From positions 24,396,681-24,460,680 of the forward strand of contig CM066994.1 of NCBI GenBank assembly GCA_033977485.1: 64,000 bases of DNA. The letters are read 5' to 3'. Below are positions 1 to 10,360 of the stretch, piece by piece. Below the pieces are notes generated by a model. It worked only from the letters and a program-made list of their open reading frames with translations, ran no database searches and was not told the origin of the DNA. The first letter of the stretch is position 1. Each line of letters starts with the position of its first letter. Origin of the DNA: Hydrangea macrophylla (taxonomy: Eukaryota > Streptophyta > Magnoliopsida > Cornales > Hydrangeaceae). The position numbers and the translations under genes were made by a program.

Positions 1-1654
1 GCAGCATTAGAAGACATCTCACCATAACGCTTTCCTTTGAAGTAAGCATGACATCACTTATCAAGAGGAAGATCATGCAAAAAGTTATCAATTTTTTTGC
101 CACCCTCACGTATCAACTGATCCATGTGAGGACAAAAAGCTGCTTCAGTCGGAGCATAAGCACACCTACGGAACAATGCCACAATCCTCTCCTTAAAATC
201 CTTGTCCACCCCACTATATTTCTCCCGCAAATTTTTCTCCAAGTGAATCATACAAAAAGCATGTGGAGATGATGGGAAAATGCTAGAAACAGCATGAACA
301 AGACCAGGATTGCGATCTGAGATAAACGTCACAATACGATCATTTGACAAAACTTTACGCAATTGGCCACAAAACCACATCCAATTGTCAAGATTCTCGG
401 AATCAACAACACCAAATGCAACAGGAAACAAACCTGTATCAGCATTGAATAGCTACTTAATACAAAAACACAAATATAACAAAAATATACCACAATCCAG
501 AATTTAAAAACCAGTAGACACAAACAGATAATATTATCTGTTATGTACTCACCTTGGTTACCATCCTTTCCAGTTGCAGCCAACAAGTTACCCTTGTATC
601 TACCCTTTAAAAATGTGCCATCCAAGAATAACAAGGGACGACAAAAATTGAATCCATATATGCACCCGTAAAAAGAAACAAACAATCTCTTAAAATGCCC
701 ACTACCATGATCATATTCAAACTCAATACAGCTGCCCGGGTTATTCTTCAACGCCTCATCGGTATACCATCGAAGAAGATCAAAAGACAACAAATCATCT
801 CCATAAAGTTCTCTCCTAGTATTTTCAACACCCAATCACGCATGGTGGTAGCTAATATCAAGTCCATATTTATCCTTAAAATCCCGAACAACTTCAAATG
901 GACGGGTCAAAGGCTTTGACCGAACATCATCTACAACAACGCTACCAACTAAATCAGAGCTCATCCTTGGATTTCGTGAAGTCCGAACAGAAGCCCCACA
1001 AGTGTGCTCTTTATTGAACTTCTTTATTTAAAGGAAACCATTCGAACGAACAACCGATGCATGTATCCGCCACAAACAGCCCCTAGAATCCTTGAATTTA
1101 CATTCAGTCGTAATCCTTCCCTTCTCATTCTTCGTGTACTTGAATTGAAAACCAAGTTCAATAGCATATTTACAAAGCACTATACGAAATTCAGCACTAC
1201 CGCCTTCAAAACACTGTCCAACACCAACTACTCCATTAGCCCAAGAAGCAGATAATAAGACTTTTTCCTTGTGAGATACATACGAAGTTAGTAAGTCTCT
1301 TTCACTACTACATTGCACACTAGTCAACATACCCATGCTATATGCTTCATGAACACTACTAGACCGATCCTCAACAAAACTAACACAACCACTCTTCTCA
1401 ATAACAACAATATCACCACGACCACCACAAACACCATTAACCAATAAAATCATGTTTTGGAAATCATCTTCATTCTTTAAAATACAGTTTGAATGCCCAC
1501 TAATACAATACTCAAAAGAAACATTGTCAGGTGTCAAGTTACTCCATCTACCACAAACAAAATCCACCAAATCGTGGTAACAAAACTCATTTGAAACCTT
1601 CACAACAGCTGTATAACCAACATGCTTCACCAACAATAGAACTGAATTGTCCAT
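1..1654 (-). pseudogene. Mutator-like (MULE/MuDR) transposase pseudogene, runs off left edge
   Basis: Reading leftward from an ATG at 1654, the first exon encodes an N-terminal region of about 120 residues, then a MuDR-type zinc-binding segment (C..C near ECKFKDSRGCLWRIHAS), then the transposase core. Core motifs are LFLDGTFLKGRYKG, an intron, FPVAFGVVDSEN and FISDRNPG, so the first two Asp of the DDE triad are present. The third acidic residue lies beyond the window. The reading frame stays the same throughout but carries three nonsense codons: TAA at 1028-1030 (before IKKFN), TGA at 836-838 and TGA at 54-56. Both TGA codons stand where family members have Trp (HHAWLG; LDKWCHAYF). It is a recently decayed transposase; the splice sites are intact. 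An autonomous MULE would be the natural source of activity for the 9-bp-TSD MITEs nearby, but this copy cannot make a full protein. Confidence 0.85.
434..552 (-). other. Intron inside the MULE transposase pseudogene
   Basis: On the minus strand the exon ends CCAAG followed by GTGAGT (donor 552-551) and resumes after ..TACAG (acceptor 435-434). Splicing gives the expected junction GNQ-G-LFPVAFG, so the 119-bp intron is well supported. It contains the perfect 16-bp palindrome CAGATAATATTATCTG at 525-540, which also occurs in the tandem repeat upstream of the gene. Confidence 0.8.
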
Positions 1655-1714
1655 TACAATCTACCAAAAAAAAGAAACAGATTCAAAAATAGGGAATTAT
1701 ATAAAAACTGTTTC

Positions 1715-1951
1715 AAACAGATAATATTATTTGTTTTAATACTATCTGCTTCAGTTCGTCTAAAACACATATGCATTACATAATAATTATAACAAACAGA
1801 TAATATTATCTGTTTTAATACTACCTGCTTCAGTTCGTCTAAAACACATATGCATTGCATAATAATTATAACAAACAGATAATATTATCTGTTTTAATAC
1901 TATCTGCTTCAGTTCGTCTAAAACACATATGCATTACATAGTAATTATAAC
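1715..1951. repeat. Three tandem copies of a 79-bp repeat upstream of the MULE ORF
   Basis: Copies begin at 1715, 1794 and 1873, each starting AAACAGATAATATTAT and containing TTCAGTTCGTCTAAAACACA. Copies two and three are nearly identical. Each holds the 16-bp palindrome CAGATAATATTATCTG, with one mismatch in copy one. The array lies directly 5' of the transposase start, so it could be part of the element's promoter or subterminal region; that role is inference. Confidence 0.9.
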
Positions 1952-2155
1952 CAAAGAGATAATCAGAATCGGCTTCAGATAGTATTATAGATATTCAAAA
2001 CCCTACGAATAAAAGAAACAAGCTGAAATCGTTCCTATATTACAATTCTATAAGAAAGTGATGAAGAAAAGCGAGATCTGAAGACTAATTATGTAACTCG
2101 AATATCTGAAAATCGAAAAACGAAATCTGGAGATCTTCAGTTTTACTACACTCGA

Positions 2156-2158
<3 letters not shown>

Positions 2159-2193
<35 letters not shown>
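2159..2193. repeat. (AG)n microsatellite
   Basis: About 35 bp of uninterrupted AG dinucleotides. Confidence 0.95.
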
Positions 2194-2197
<4 letters not shown>

Positions 2198-2407
2198 TGA
2201 AATCCGAACAGAGGTAAAAGAGATAGATGTAGAAATTTGATCGTAAATACAGCAATGGACAATTCTGTCCAAAAAAAGGGAAAAGGGGTTTAGTTCAAAA
2301 CCGAAAAACGCACGATGGGCTTTATGTTGTACAGTAACAGACCTTGGTTTTTGTCTAATATGAATATAATTTTAGGGATTTATCTCCAAATTTCCCTTAA
2401 ATTTTTG

Positions 2408-2632
2408 CCTAGAAATACACAAACAACCGATTTTTCAATGTTATTGATATTACACACACAATGTCTATAAATTTAATAATACGCCTAGAAATTTGATTTA
2501 CACACACAACTGATTTTGCAAATATAAAATTAGATTTACAGGCACTGAAAAAAAAAATGCACGCACACACACACACGCACCCCCCCCCCCCCCACACACA
2601 CACGCACGCACACACACACACACACATACACG

Positions 2633-2669
<37 letters not shown>

Positions 2670-2814
2670 TTATGCCTAGAAATTGATTACACAACTGATT
2701 TTGCAAAGTTATCGATATTACACACACAATGTTTATAAATTTAATGTTACGCTTAGAAATTTGATTTACACACAATCGATTTTGTAAATATAAAATTAAA
2801 TGTATAGGCATTGT
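2408..2814. repeat. Direct repeat pair of about 140 bp flanking an (AC)n/poly-C tract
   Basis: Segments 2408-2547 and 2672-2814 align along their length (TGCCTAGAAAT... through ATTACACACACAATGT to ACAGGCACTG / ATAGGCATTG). Between them, 2559-2667 is a CA-rich tract with a run of about 14 C. Related AT-rich phrases ending ATAGGCAT recur out to 3800. The pair looks like local tandem duplication around an expanding microsatellite. No gene is visible. Confidence 0.75.
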
Positions 2815-2939
2815 ACAAAAACAAAACCAAAAAAAAAAAAGAAAAGGATAGCCTATAAATTAAATTTAGGCATGTGTGTGTAACAAAATTAAATTTCTAA
2901 TTCAAAATATATAATTCAATTTATAGGCATTAGTGTGTA

Positions 2940-3120
2940 CAGTCAGGCTCTAAAGAGGGCGCCCTTTTTTTTCTTAAAGAGAGGGCCTCTGTTTTGGCCG
3001 TCAGATCGTGTTTTCATTAATGGCAGTTTTGTCATTTCACAGTTTTTAAACACGATCCGACGGTCAAAACAGAGGCCCTCTCTTTAATAAAGAGAGGACG
3101 CCCTCTTTAGAGAATCTTTG
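2940..3120. mobile_element. 181-bp hairpin MITE with 10-bp target duplication
   Basis: The ends are inverted copies. After 8 loosely matching bases (CAGTCAGG / CAAAGATT) both arms read CTCTAAAGAGGGCG, and similarity continues through the block GAGAGGGCCTCTGTTTTG, giving arms of about 70 bp. The flanks are TTAGTGTGTA at 2930-2939 and again at 3121-3130. A 9-10 bp TSD with long terminal inverted repeats (TIRs) points to a Mutator-type non-autonomous element. No coding capacity. Confidence 0.85.
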
Positions 3121-3408
3121 TTAGTGTGTAATACCAAATAAAATTATATTTATAGCCTATAAATTCAATTTAGGCATGTGTGTGTAATCCAATATTAATT
3201 TTATCAATTTCATTTTATTACATTTCGATGTGTCTGTAAATTAAATTTATAGATATTTGCAGGCATGGGTGTTCAATGCATGGGTGTGTTTAAATTATAT
3301 TTATAGGCAAGTGTGTAATATCAACAATATGAATATAAAATAAAATCACAAAGTTAATATTGTAGATTGTGAGTAATATCTAAATATAAAATTAAATTTA
3401 CAGGCATT

Positions 3409-3410
<2 letters not shown>

Positions 3411-3443
<33 letters not shown>
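3411..3443. repeat. (AC)n microsatellite
   Basis: About 33 bp of AC dinucleotides in AT-rich DNA. From 3121 to about 3960 I see no gene, only degenerate repeats of ATAAATTTA / TAGGCATGTGTGTG phrases. Confidence 0.9.
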
Positions 3444-3445
<2 letters not shown>

Positions 3446-3964
3446 GCACACATATACATTTACTTTACACAGAAATGTTCTTATAAATTTTAGTTCATAT
3501 TTTGATATTATACAATTTAGTTGCTTTTCGTAAGACGTCTTACTATATTTATGTAATTTAATTATTTATTTATTTTGATATCACACACGCATGCCTATTA
3601 CTTTAATTTTATATTTTCGTATTACACACACAATGCCTATAAATGAAATGTCATCTTTTGATATTAAACACACACGCCTATAAATTTAATGTACACATGT
3701 TTCGTAATTTAATTTTCATTTGACTTTATATTAATATTGTAGATTGTGAATAATATATATATAATTCAATTTATCGGCATGTGTATATAATATCAAAATA
3801 AAAAATTAAATTTATTTAAATTGAATTTTAGCATAAATCCACTTCTTGCACGAGCCACCCCTAGTTTTATAGGAAGACTACAAGAAACAGTCGAAAGACA
3901 TAACTTTCACCCTTTTCAAAATTTTTACTTTCTAGATAAAATTTTCTCTTCTCCCTCTCTCTCT

Positions 3965-4290
3965 CTTCACTATTCAGTATCAACACTAATAAAACTATAT
4001 AAATATCACAATTTTCAAAATTATGACTTCCTAATAAGACATTTTAATTTTACTCAAGATCCGAATGCTGTCCAAATCATGGAAATAGATTCCAAATATA
4101 AGACCAAGTCTCTTCACTATTCAGTATCAACACTAATAAAACTATATAAATATCACCATTTTCAAAATTATGACTTCCTAATCAGACATTTTAATATTAC
4201 TCAAGATCCGAATGCTGTCCCAATCATGGAAATAGATTCCAAATATAAGACCAAGTCAAAGAGCATCTCATCATTAACAATAGCCAAAAA
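3965..4290. repeat. Duplicated P450 upstream-flank fragment, two sub-copies
   Basis: About 145 bp (CTTCACTATTCAGTATCAAC to AAATATAAGACCAAG) occurs twice in tandem, at 3965-4111 and about 4111-4257, differing at a handful of bases. Recognisable relatives lie at 6837-6985 and, more diverged, at 11150-11260 just upstream of the intact P450 (shared: CCGAATGC, CCAATCAT/CCAATCTA, GAAACAGA, GACCAAATCAAA, AATAGCCCAAAAA). I read it as a copy of the P450 5' flank. An open frame runs through it by chance and resembles no family known to me. Confidence 0.6.
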
Positions 4291-4400
4291 GGTTAGATCA
4301 TCAACCAGGCATGACATCTTTCAAATCTTTCAAAACTCGAATCAAATAATACAAGTGTCAAAGCATGGGAATTAATTGATTTGTGACCCTTCAGTACTTA

Positions 4401-5054
4401 GGCTTAGTTTGGCCCCGTTTTGATGCTTTATCTTTTTTAAAGTACAATTTCTTGTTGAATCATTTGGTAACTAGTTTATGAGCTTTGCAAAAATTGAACT
4501 TAGGACTTTTTGAGGGGGAGCTTTTAAAAGCTCTACAATGGAACTTTTAAAAGCTCAATGTTACTTTTTGGTTTCATAATGTCTTTTTAAAGAATAGTGT
4601 GTAACTTTTAAAATCTCTACAATGGAGCTTTTAAAAGCTCAATATTGCTTTTTAGTTTCATAATGTCTTTTTAAAGAGTAGTGTGTCACTTGTATAAAAT
4701 TATCAAACAACTTAGGCTTAGTTTGGCCCCCCTTTTGGTGCTTCTCCTTTTTTAAAGCACAATTTAATGTTAATTCATTTGGTAACTAGTTTATGCGCTT
4801 TGTAAAAATTGAACTTAGGACTTTTTTGGAGGAGCTTTTAAAAGCTCTAGAATGGAACTTTTAAAAGCTCAATGTGGCTTTTTGGTTTCATGATATATTT
4901 TTGAAGAGTAGTGTGTCACTAGTACAAAATTATCAAACAACTTAGTAATAAATTTGATAAGCTCCTTTTAAAAAGCCACATGGGGGCCAAACTAAGCCTT
5001 AATTATAAATTTTATAAGCTCCTTTTAAAAATCCACATGGGGCCAAACTAAACC
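4401..5054. mobile_element. Tourist-like MITE (outer copy of a self-nested pair)
   Basis: The ends GGCTTAGTTTGGCCCC and GGGGCCAAACTAAACC are inverted and flanked by TTA on each side (4398-4400, 5055-5057). TTA duplications and this type of end are typical of PIF/Harbinger-derived Tourist MITEs. The copy is interrupted by a second member of the same family at 4715-4998. Confidence 0.75.
4715..4998. mobile_element. Tourist-like MITE (inner copy, 284 bp)
   Basis: GGCTTAGTTTGGCC...GGCCAAACTAAGCC flanked by TTA at 4712-4714 and 4999-5001. Its interior matches the outer element (AGCTTTTAAAAGCTC, TATCAAACAACTTA, AAGCTCCTTTTAAAAA). It sits at a TTA inside the outer element, so it is a clean self-insertion. 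A third, one-ended copy starts at about 46027. Confidence 0.8.
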
Positions 5055-5232
5055 TTAATATGTTGAGATAAGGTCAATGTTAATGACGAGATGACTAGAA
5101 CTAAAATTACAGAAACTCGCGAAAAGAGAGAAATGAAGAGAGCGGTAAAATTGTATAGAATAAGCAAATAATTGTCCAAAATAAAACGTGAGAGATGACA
5201 CACTTCAGACAATAACATAAATATTGTTTCTT

Positions 5233-6285
5233 GCTTAGGGGCTGTTTGGAAAGACATATGGCCAGTTTTTTGTGATCCATAAATGAACCTGATCTACATT
5301 ATAAAGGGTTTGGTATAGGCTTTTTTTTAGATACTCGGCAAATTATTAAATCACACTTAAAATTCGTTCTTGTTCTAACTAGCATTAATTGCTAGTTTTC
5401 ATAAAAATTGGATAAGAAAAATGCTAGCGAGGTTGAACTGATTCTGATCACATTTTGTACATTTTCAAACCAGCCCCTAAAGTCTAAAGATGATAACTTT
5501 GCTCCATCAATGTCAGTGCCCGTCATGGAAGAACACACCACCAATAAAAACAGACTTAGCTTTGTTTACTACAACAGTTTGAAATGAGAGGTTGAACTGA
5601 ATGTGATCCCCTCTGTTACATTTTCAAACTGGCCCTTAAATTAAAAATGTTAAAACTTTACTCCACTAATGTCAATATGGTTCCGAGTAGTTAGGATCTC
5701 AGGCATTCCCTCTCTCTGGCCAAATATCTTCAGTCTTTCACAAGACAAAGAGTAATGCTATACTTTCCAAATCTTAATCCCAAATTTAAATCCCAAATGA
5801 TTTAACAATGGGCCCACTAAATTTTAATTGGATGATGTTAAAACTGTCCTATCGTTATTGCCAGTGAACTCACTATCACATCATTTGAGATGAACTGCTA
5901 TATATTTTTCAAACCGACCGTTATAGTCAAAATATAATATTACTGGTGATGAGCTGCGATAATCCACCGTGGGTGAGCACCACGATAAAAAGGCCTGTTT
6001 GTTTGGTGAATTATTCCATAACTATTACTAACATTTGTAGAGCAAAGTTATTACGTATATTTTGCCTATAAGGACGGTTTGAAAATGTATAAAATGGGAT
6101 CAGATTCAGTCTAACCTTCCATCTTTTTATCCAGTTCTTATGAAAACTAGCAATTGCTGTTTTGAAAAAGAACCAATTCTAAGTGTGATGTATTAACATG
6201 CACGGACTTCCACACGATAAAAAGGCCTCTATTAAACACTTCAAAATGTAGAACTGGTCACAAAAACTGGTTGTGTCTTCACATC
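5233..6285. mobile_element. Degenerate TIR element, duplicate of the one at 10361-10900
   Basis: The left end GCTTAGGGGCTGTTTGG and its neighbouring sequence match 10361 onward. The right part (AAAATGTAGAACTGGT...TGTGTCTTC) matches the right end of that element. This copy is longer, repeats internal blocks (GTACATTTTCAAAC / GAAAATGTATAAAA phrases) and lacks an intact right terminus. It belongs to the duplicated P450 5' flank. No coding region is visible. Confidence 0.5.
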
Positions 6286-6368
6286 AGCTAAGACCAAAAA
6301 CAAAATCACCACTACTTTTTTTTTCTAAGAGAAATTGCCACTACTTCGTAGTACACACTATTACCCTT

Positions 6369-6541
6369 GAGTAATACTTGGGCACAACTAAACACACAAC
6401 TTTTGGGACACAACCCAATTAATGTGTCTATCTCTCTCCTGTGATGTCACTGGACCACACAATGACACAAGAGAGAGATAGACACATTAATTGGGTTGTG
6501 CCCCAAAAGTTGTGTGTTTGGTTGTGTCCCAAGTATTACTC
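6369..6541. mobile_element. 173-bp hairpin MITE with 9-bp TSD
   Basis: The ends GAGTAATACTTGGGCACAAC and GTTGTGTCCCAAGTATTACTC form arms of about 70 bp, including TTTTGGGACACAACCC and GAGAGAGATAGACACATTAA. The direct repeats ATTACCCTT lie at 6360-6368 and 6542-6550. It is the same family as 8467-8661. The 9-bp TSD indicates Mutator-type mobilisation. Confidence 0.9.
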
Positions 6542-6606
6542 ATTACCCTTTTCAAGGTTTCGGTTTCCACATCAAACATTTCCATTTGTTTAGACCTGAA
6601 TGACAG

Positions 6607-6634
6607 CCCCCCCCCCCCCCCCCCCCCCCCCCCC
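6607..6634. repeat. Poly-C run
   Basis: About 28 consecutive C. Such a run is prone to assembly or sequencing length error. Confidence 0.9.
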
Positions 6635-6647
6635 ATTATATGAAAAC

Positions 6648-6796
6648 GAGCAATGCTATTTACTTCCAAAATTTTGTATCCTAAATGTGGTTCCTAACAT
6701 GTGGCAGTGAGACCACTTCAACATTCTCCAATCAAAATCAGGTGGACCCACAACCACATGAATTGGGAACCACGTTTGGGAAGCATAGCATTACTC
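6648..6796. mobile_element. 149-bp MITE with 9-bp TSD
   Basis: The inverted ends are GAGCAATGCTAT and ATAGCATTACTC, with inner arms CTAAATGTGGTTCC / GGGAACCACGTTTGG. TATGAAAAC is repeated at 6639-6647 and 6797-6805. The left end abuts the sequence following the poly-C run. Confidence 0.88.
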
Positions 6797-7001
6797 TATG
6801 AAAACTGATATGTCTAAAGAATATCTACACTCTCTCTCTTCAAAATTCAATATCAAGACTAGTAAAACTACATAACTATCATCCTCTACAAAAATAATTT
6901 TATTCCGATCTGAATGCCCAATCATAGAAACAGATTCCCATAAAAAAAAAAAAAGAAGAAGAAGAAGAAAGAAGAGCAAATCAAAGAGCAGCAATAGCCC
7001 A

Positions 7002-7006
<5 letters not shown>

Positions 7007-7053
<47 letters not shown>
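7007..7053. repeat. (CT)n microsatellite in P450 5'-flank copy
   Basis: About 47 bp of CT dinucleotides. It occupies the position where the intact P450 has the shorter CT-rich leader at 11332-11362. Confidence 0.95.
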
Positions 7054-7056
<3 letters not shown>

Positions 7057-7090
7057 AGCCCAGAAAACGCTCTCTCTCTTTCCCTATCTC

Positions 7091-7138
7091 ATGGAGTTTC
7101 AACTAGCCTCAGTTCCTTTTTTCAATCTTTACTTATGA
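7091..7138 (+). pseudogene. Truncated first exon of a CYP71D-like P450
   Basis: The ATG opens MEFQLASVPFFNLYL then stop. The intact gene at 11365 starts MELQLAPVPLFF. The preceding 250 bp also match the intact gene's 5' flank, including AAATCAAAGAGCAGCAATAGCCC and the CT tract. Homology ends within about 45 bp of the ATG, where the sequence jumps to the block shared with 29110 onward. It is therefore a duplication breakpoint that captured only the start of the gene. Confidence 0.75.
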
Positions 7139-8466
7139 ATAGGAATGAGAACTTTGAGCTTAAATGGAAACAGACTTCTAATAGTTGGAAAATGATCAGA
7201 GACTTGCTCTAAATGAGATTAACACACTAAGGAAAGAAGTAACTGAAAACCAAGCTAAGGAAGACAACTTCAAATGCATTCTCACTAATTCTAATCACAT
7301 TATCCTCCTCATTATAAACCTAGTTTCGAGATGCATTCGAATACAACTGTTTACTTTCTCACAAAGCTTCTATTTTTAAGTTGGGGATGGACTTCTGGCT
7401 TGAGGACATGAGTTGGGGATTGACTGACACCTTACTCCTAAACTTCTATTGCAATCAACCCTTGCTCCGTAATGTTTTTGTGGTTCTATGTCCATCTCTA
7501 CCCTACTTCCAGCTTCTTTCTTCTATATATGAAAAATAATTATACATATATTTATACTGTGCGTACAACCAAAAAACATAAAATTATATATATATATATA
7601 TATATAGTAAAGATGGTACAGAATAAACCCTCCAAAAGAAAGACCAAATACTCAAAACTAAGCATGAAGAACAATTACATACATGTAACTGTGAGCGACC
7701 TAACCAAAACAAAACGAAGGAAATAAATACAACCTAGTACAAGAGAAATAGAATTTTGGTGATAAGTCCCTATCTACCTGGTCATGTAGCCATAAGGACT
7801 TCCCCCTTTCTTAGTATAGCAATAGGTCATTGTCCCCAGAATTTGTGTAGCAATAGCTCCTTTAATCCACTTAATTACCATTTTTATGGACATTTTTACC
7901 CTTAGATATAAAGAGAGATTACATATATACATCTATACATACTTATCCACATTTATGTCATTAAATGTGTCAAAATCTGTTATGAAAGGTAGTTTATAAT
8001 GCTATTCCCATGATTTAAGTTATTTTAAAACCCTTAGTGATTGCAAAACAACCTATCTACATGAATCAAGGAATGTTGTGTTTGTTTGAATCTTGACATT
8101 GTATATTCCAGCAACGAATTGTTCATAGCTTCAAGAGTTTGAAGATATTATACAGTTTTTTTGACGATCTAGAGATTTGAAGCTCAGAATTTTGATAATC
8201 CATTTTTTTTTCTTCTTCCGAGTTTTGATTTCAAGAAAGAACTACGAATCGTTCTTGTTCATCATTTACGGTAAGTGGGTTTCATATTCAACGAATTTTT
8301 CATGTTGTTTTTCTGGTTTTTTTTTTTTCAAATCTGTATGTTTTTGTACAAGATATAAATCATTTTCCAGTACAAAAATATTTTTTATAACTCAATATCA
8401 AAGGTTTGCTAAAAGAATTTTCAATGTTTTCTTGAATGTGAATTTTGACATCCCCATTTTTTTTAT

Positions 8467-8661
8467 GAGTAATACTTGGGACACAACCAAAAGACACAAT
8501 CTTGGGACACAACCTCTATTTTGTGTCTATCTCTCTCCTGACGGGCCCCACAGTATCAGTAGACCCCATAGTACCCACTAGGAACACTAGGAGAGAGATG
8601 GACACAAAATGGAGGTTGTGTCCCAAGGTTATATCTTTTGGTTGTGTCCAAAGTATTACTC
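8467..8661. mobile_element. 195-bp hairpin MITE with 9-bp TSD, same family as 6369-6541
   Basis: GAGTAATACTTGGGACACAA at the left and TTGTGTCCAAAGTATTACTC at the right, with inner arms ACACAACCTC...TGTCTATCTCTCTCC. TTTTTTTAT flanks both sides (8458-8466, 8662-8670). Two members with independent 9-bp TSDs define the family boundaries. Confidence 0.9.
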
Positions 8662-8907
8662 TTTTTTTATTTTTCACAAGTTATAAATCACTTTCCAGTA
8701 CCAAAATATATTTTAGAACTCAATATCAGTGTTTTGCTAAACGGATTTTCAATGTTTCTTGATCTCAATGTCTTCGGTGTTTATGTTTGTTTAATTCATG
8801 GAAAAGCAATCTTTCTTGAGCTTAGTAAACTGAATGTCGACTTTTTCAAAGTCTGGATGTAAATTTTCTCATCCCCAACGTATAAAATTTCATAACAGCA
8901 GTTTGAA

Positions 8908-9176
8908 TGTGAAATTTCATATCCGTAACATGTGAAATTTCATAACAAGAAGTTTTTTTTTGCGAATTTTCATTTTCGATTTATTATTATTTTTTTGTGT
9001 GTGTTTTGAAGATTGTGAAATTTCATAATAGTAGTTATTTTTTGAAACTTCATACAGTAATTTATTTGTTGAAATTTCATAACAAAAAGTTTTTTTTTGT
9101 GAATTTTCAATTGAAATTTCATAATAGCAAGTCTGATTATGAAATTTCACATCACCAACATGTGAAATTTCATAAC
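8908..9176. repeat. Array of GAAATTTC palindromes
   Basis: Seven perfect GAAATTTC octamers, mostly as TGAAATTTCATAA, lie within about 270 bp, with near variants between them. Spacing is irregular (about 20-70 bp), so it is not a simple tandem repeat. Confidence 0.8.
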
Positions 9177-10360
9177 AGACAGGAAGAAGAAAGATGTATG
9201 GAGATTGTGTCCTCGAAATATGGAGATGGGGTTTAATTTTACTTGAACAGAGTTGAAATTACAGCTGAAAATTATTTGAATTTCAAACATGATTTTGCAA
9301 TCAATTACAAGATATAATTGAATCCCAAGATTTTAGGAAAACAATAAGCACTAATTTATATATATATATATATATATGAATCGTGTATATATAGACAAAA
9401 AGGATCTTAAGAGGACCAAAATAGAAGGGCTTTGGAGCGAACCAATTTAGCAACGGTTTTTTCACCTTTTGTGACGGTTTTTCGCTCGTCACAAATTTAC
9501 GCCAGTTGAAAAACCGTCGTCCGTTGGAGATCCGGATTGTATATATATATATAAGTCATTTATTTAGGTGAATCTATTATGGAATAAGGGCAAAAGCGTC
9601 GAAATAAAATAGAAGGGGCCTATTACTAAGAAATTTATTAGACTAGACCAATTGCTAGAAAAGCCTAGTAGTTTGAACTTTATACTAAATGACCCGAGAA
9701 GATAATAGAAATCTAGGCAGGTAAAATGTGAGCAGAATGCAAATCGTGTACAGGAACTCTGAATTTACTTCAGATTCAACACAATAGGTCAAGAAGCCTC
9801 ACCCAAGAACTGATGTCAGCATCCAAGTGATCAGTTAAAAAAATAAAATAAAAAAAAGTTATCAAAGAAGCAGAGATTTGGGTCCTTATTAAGGGTAATA
9901 AGTCAAGGAAAGATACTTCGTTATGCTCAATGAAACAAAAAAAATAAAAATAAAAATTGTTGGATTACCCACCAGGTAGGACGTCTCTTAAATCTTGAAC
10001 CACTTCATAGCTTGTGAAATAAAAGTTGCCATTATTTCTGTTCTTGAGCAAAAACAAAATGAACAAACAAGTCAATTAACGCACGAAAAGGATTCAAAAC
10101 TCGAAGCAAATAATACAGGTGTCTAAACATGGGGATTGAATTGATTTGTGACACATCAGTATTGAATACTTTCCCCTATACATAAGATGAGGTACTGTAA
10201 TTTAACTGTTCTTTTTGACTACTTGAAATAAAATTACTGAAACTCGCGAAAAGAGAGAAATGAACAGAGCAGTAAAATTTAGACAGAATAATCAAATATT
10301 TGTCCAAAATGAAACGCGACAGATGACATACTTGGGACAACAACATAAATATTTTTTTCT

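Larger units (their letters stand above)
7750..9695. mobile_element. About 1.9 kb present only in duplication copy 1, probable insertion
   Basis: In copy 2 the sequence runs directly from the equivalent of 7745 to that of 9700. Here the extra block is bordered by AATAGAA on both sides (7747-7754 and 9704-9711 approximately). It contains a MITE (8467-8661), an array of GAAATTTC motifs, a (TA)n run near 9359 and short TTGTGACGGTTTTTCG-like inverted phrases near 9450-9530. I see no transposase. The ends are not clean TIRs, so the class is unknown. Confidence 0.45.
7140..10160. repeat. Segmental duplication, copy 1 (partner 29110-36350)
   Basis: Collinear matches: 7145-7530 with 29120-29391 plus 34572-34680 (AAGTTGGGGAT, ACATGAGTTGG, CCATCTCTACCCT); 7660-7740 with about 34800-34890; 9710-9830 with 34910-35010 (CTTCAGATTCAAC, ATAGGTCAAGAA); 9880-10110 with 35850-36345 (TCTTAAATCTTGAACCACT, AACAAGTCAATTA). 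Copy 2 is longer because of the copia element and two smaller insertions. Copy 1 has its own insertion at about 7750-9695. Confidence 0.75.

Noticed and set aside
2409..2811. Open frames of mostly Cys/Val across 2409-2811
   Set aside because: They are translations of (CA)n / (GT)n and poly-C tracts, not proteins.
3821..4375. 184-codon open frame with an internal repeated block
   Set aside because: The repeat is a DNA duplication of non-coding P450 flank. The composition is AT-driven and no family is recognisable.
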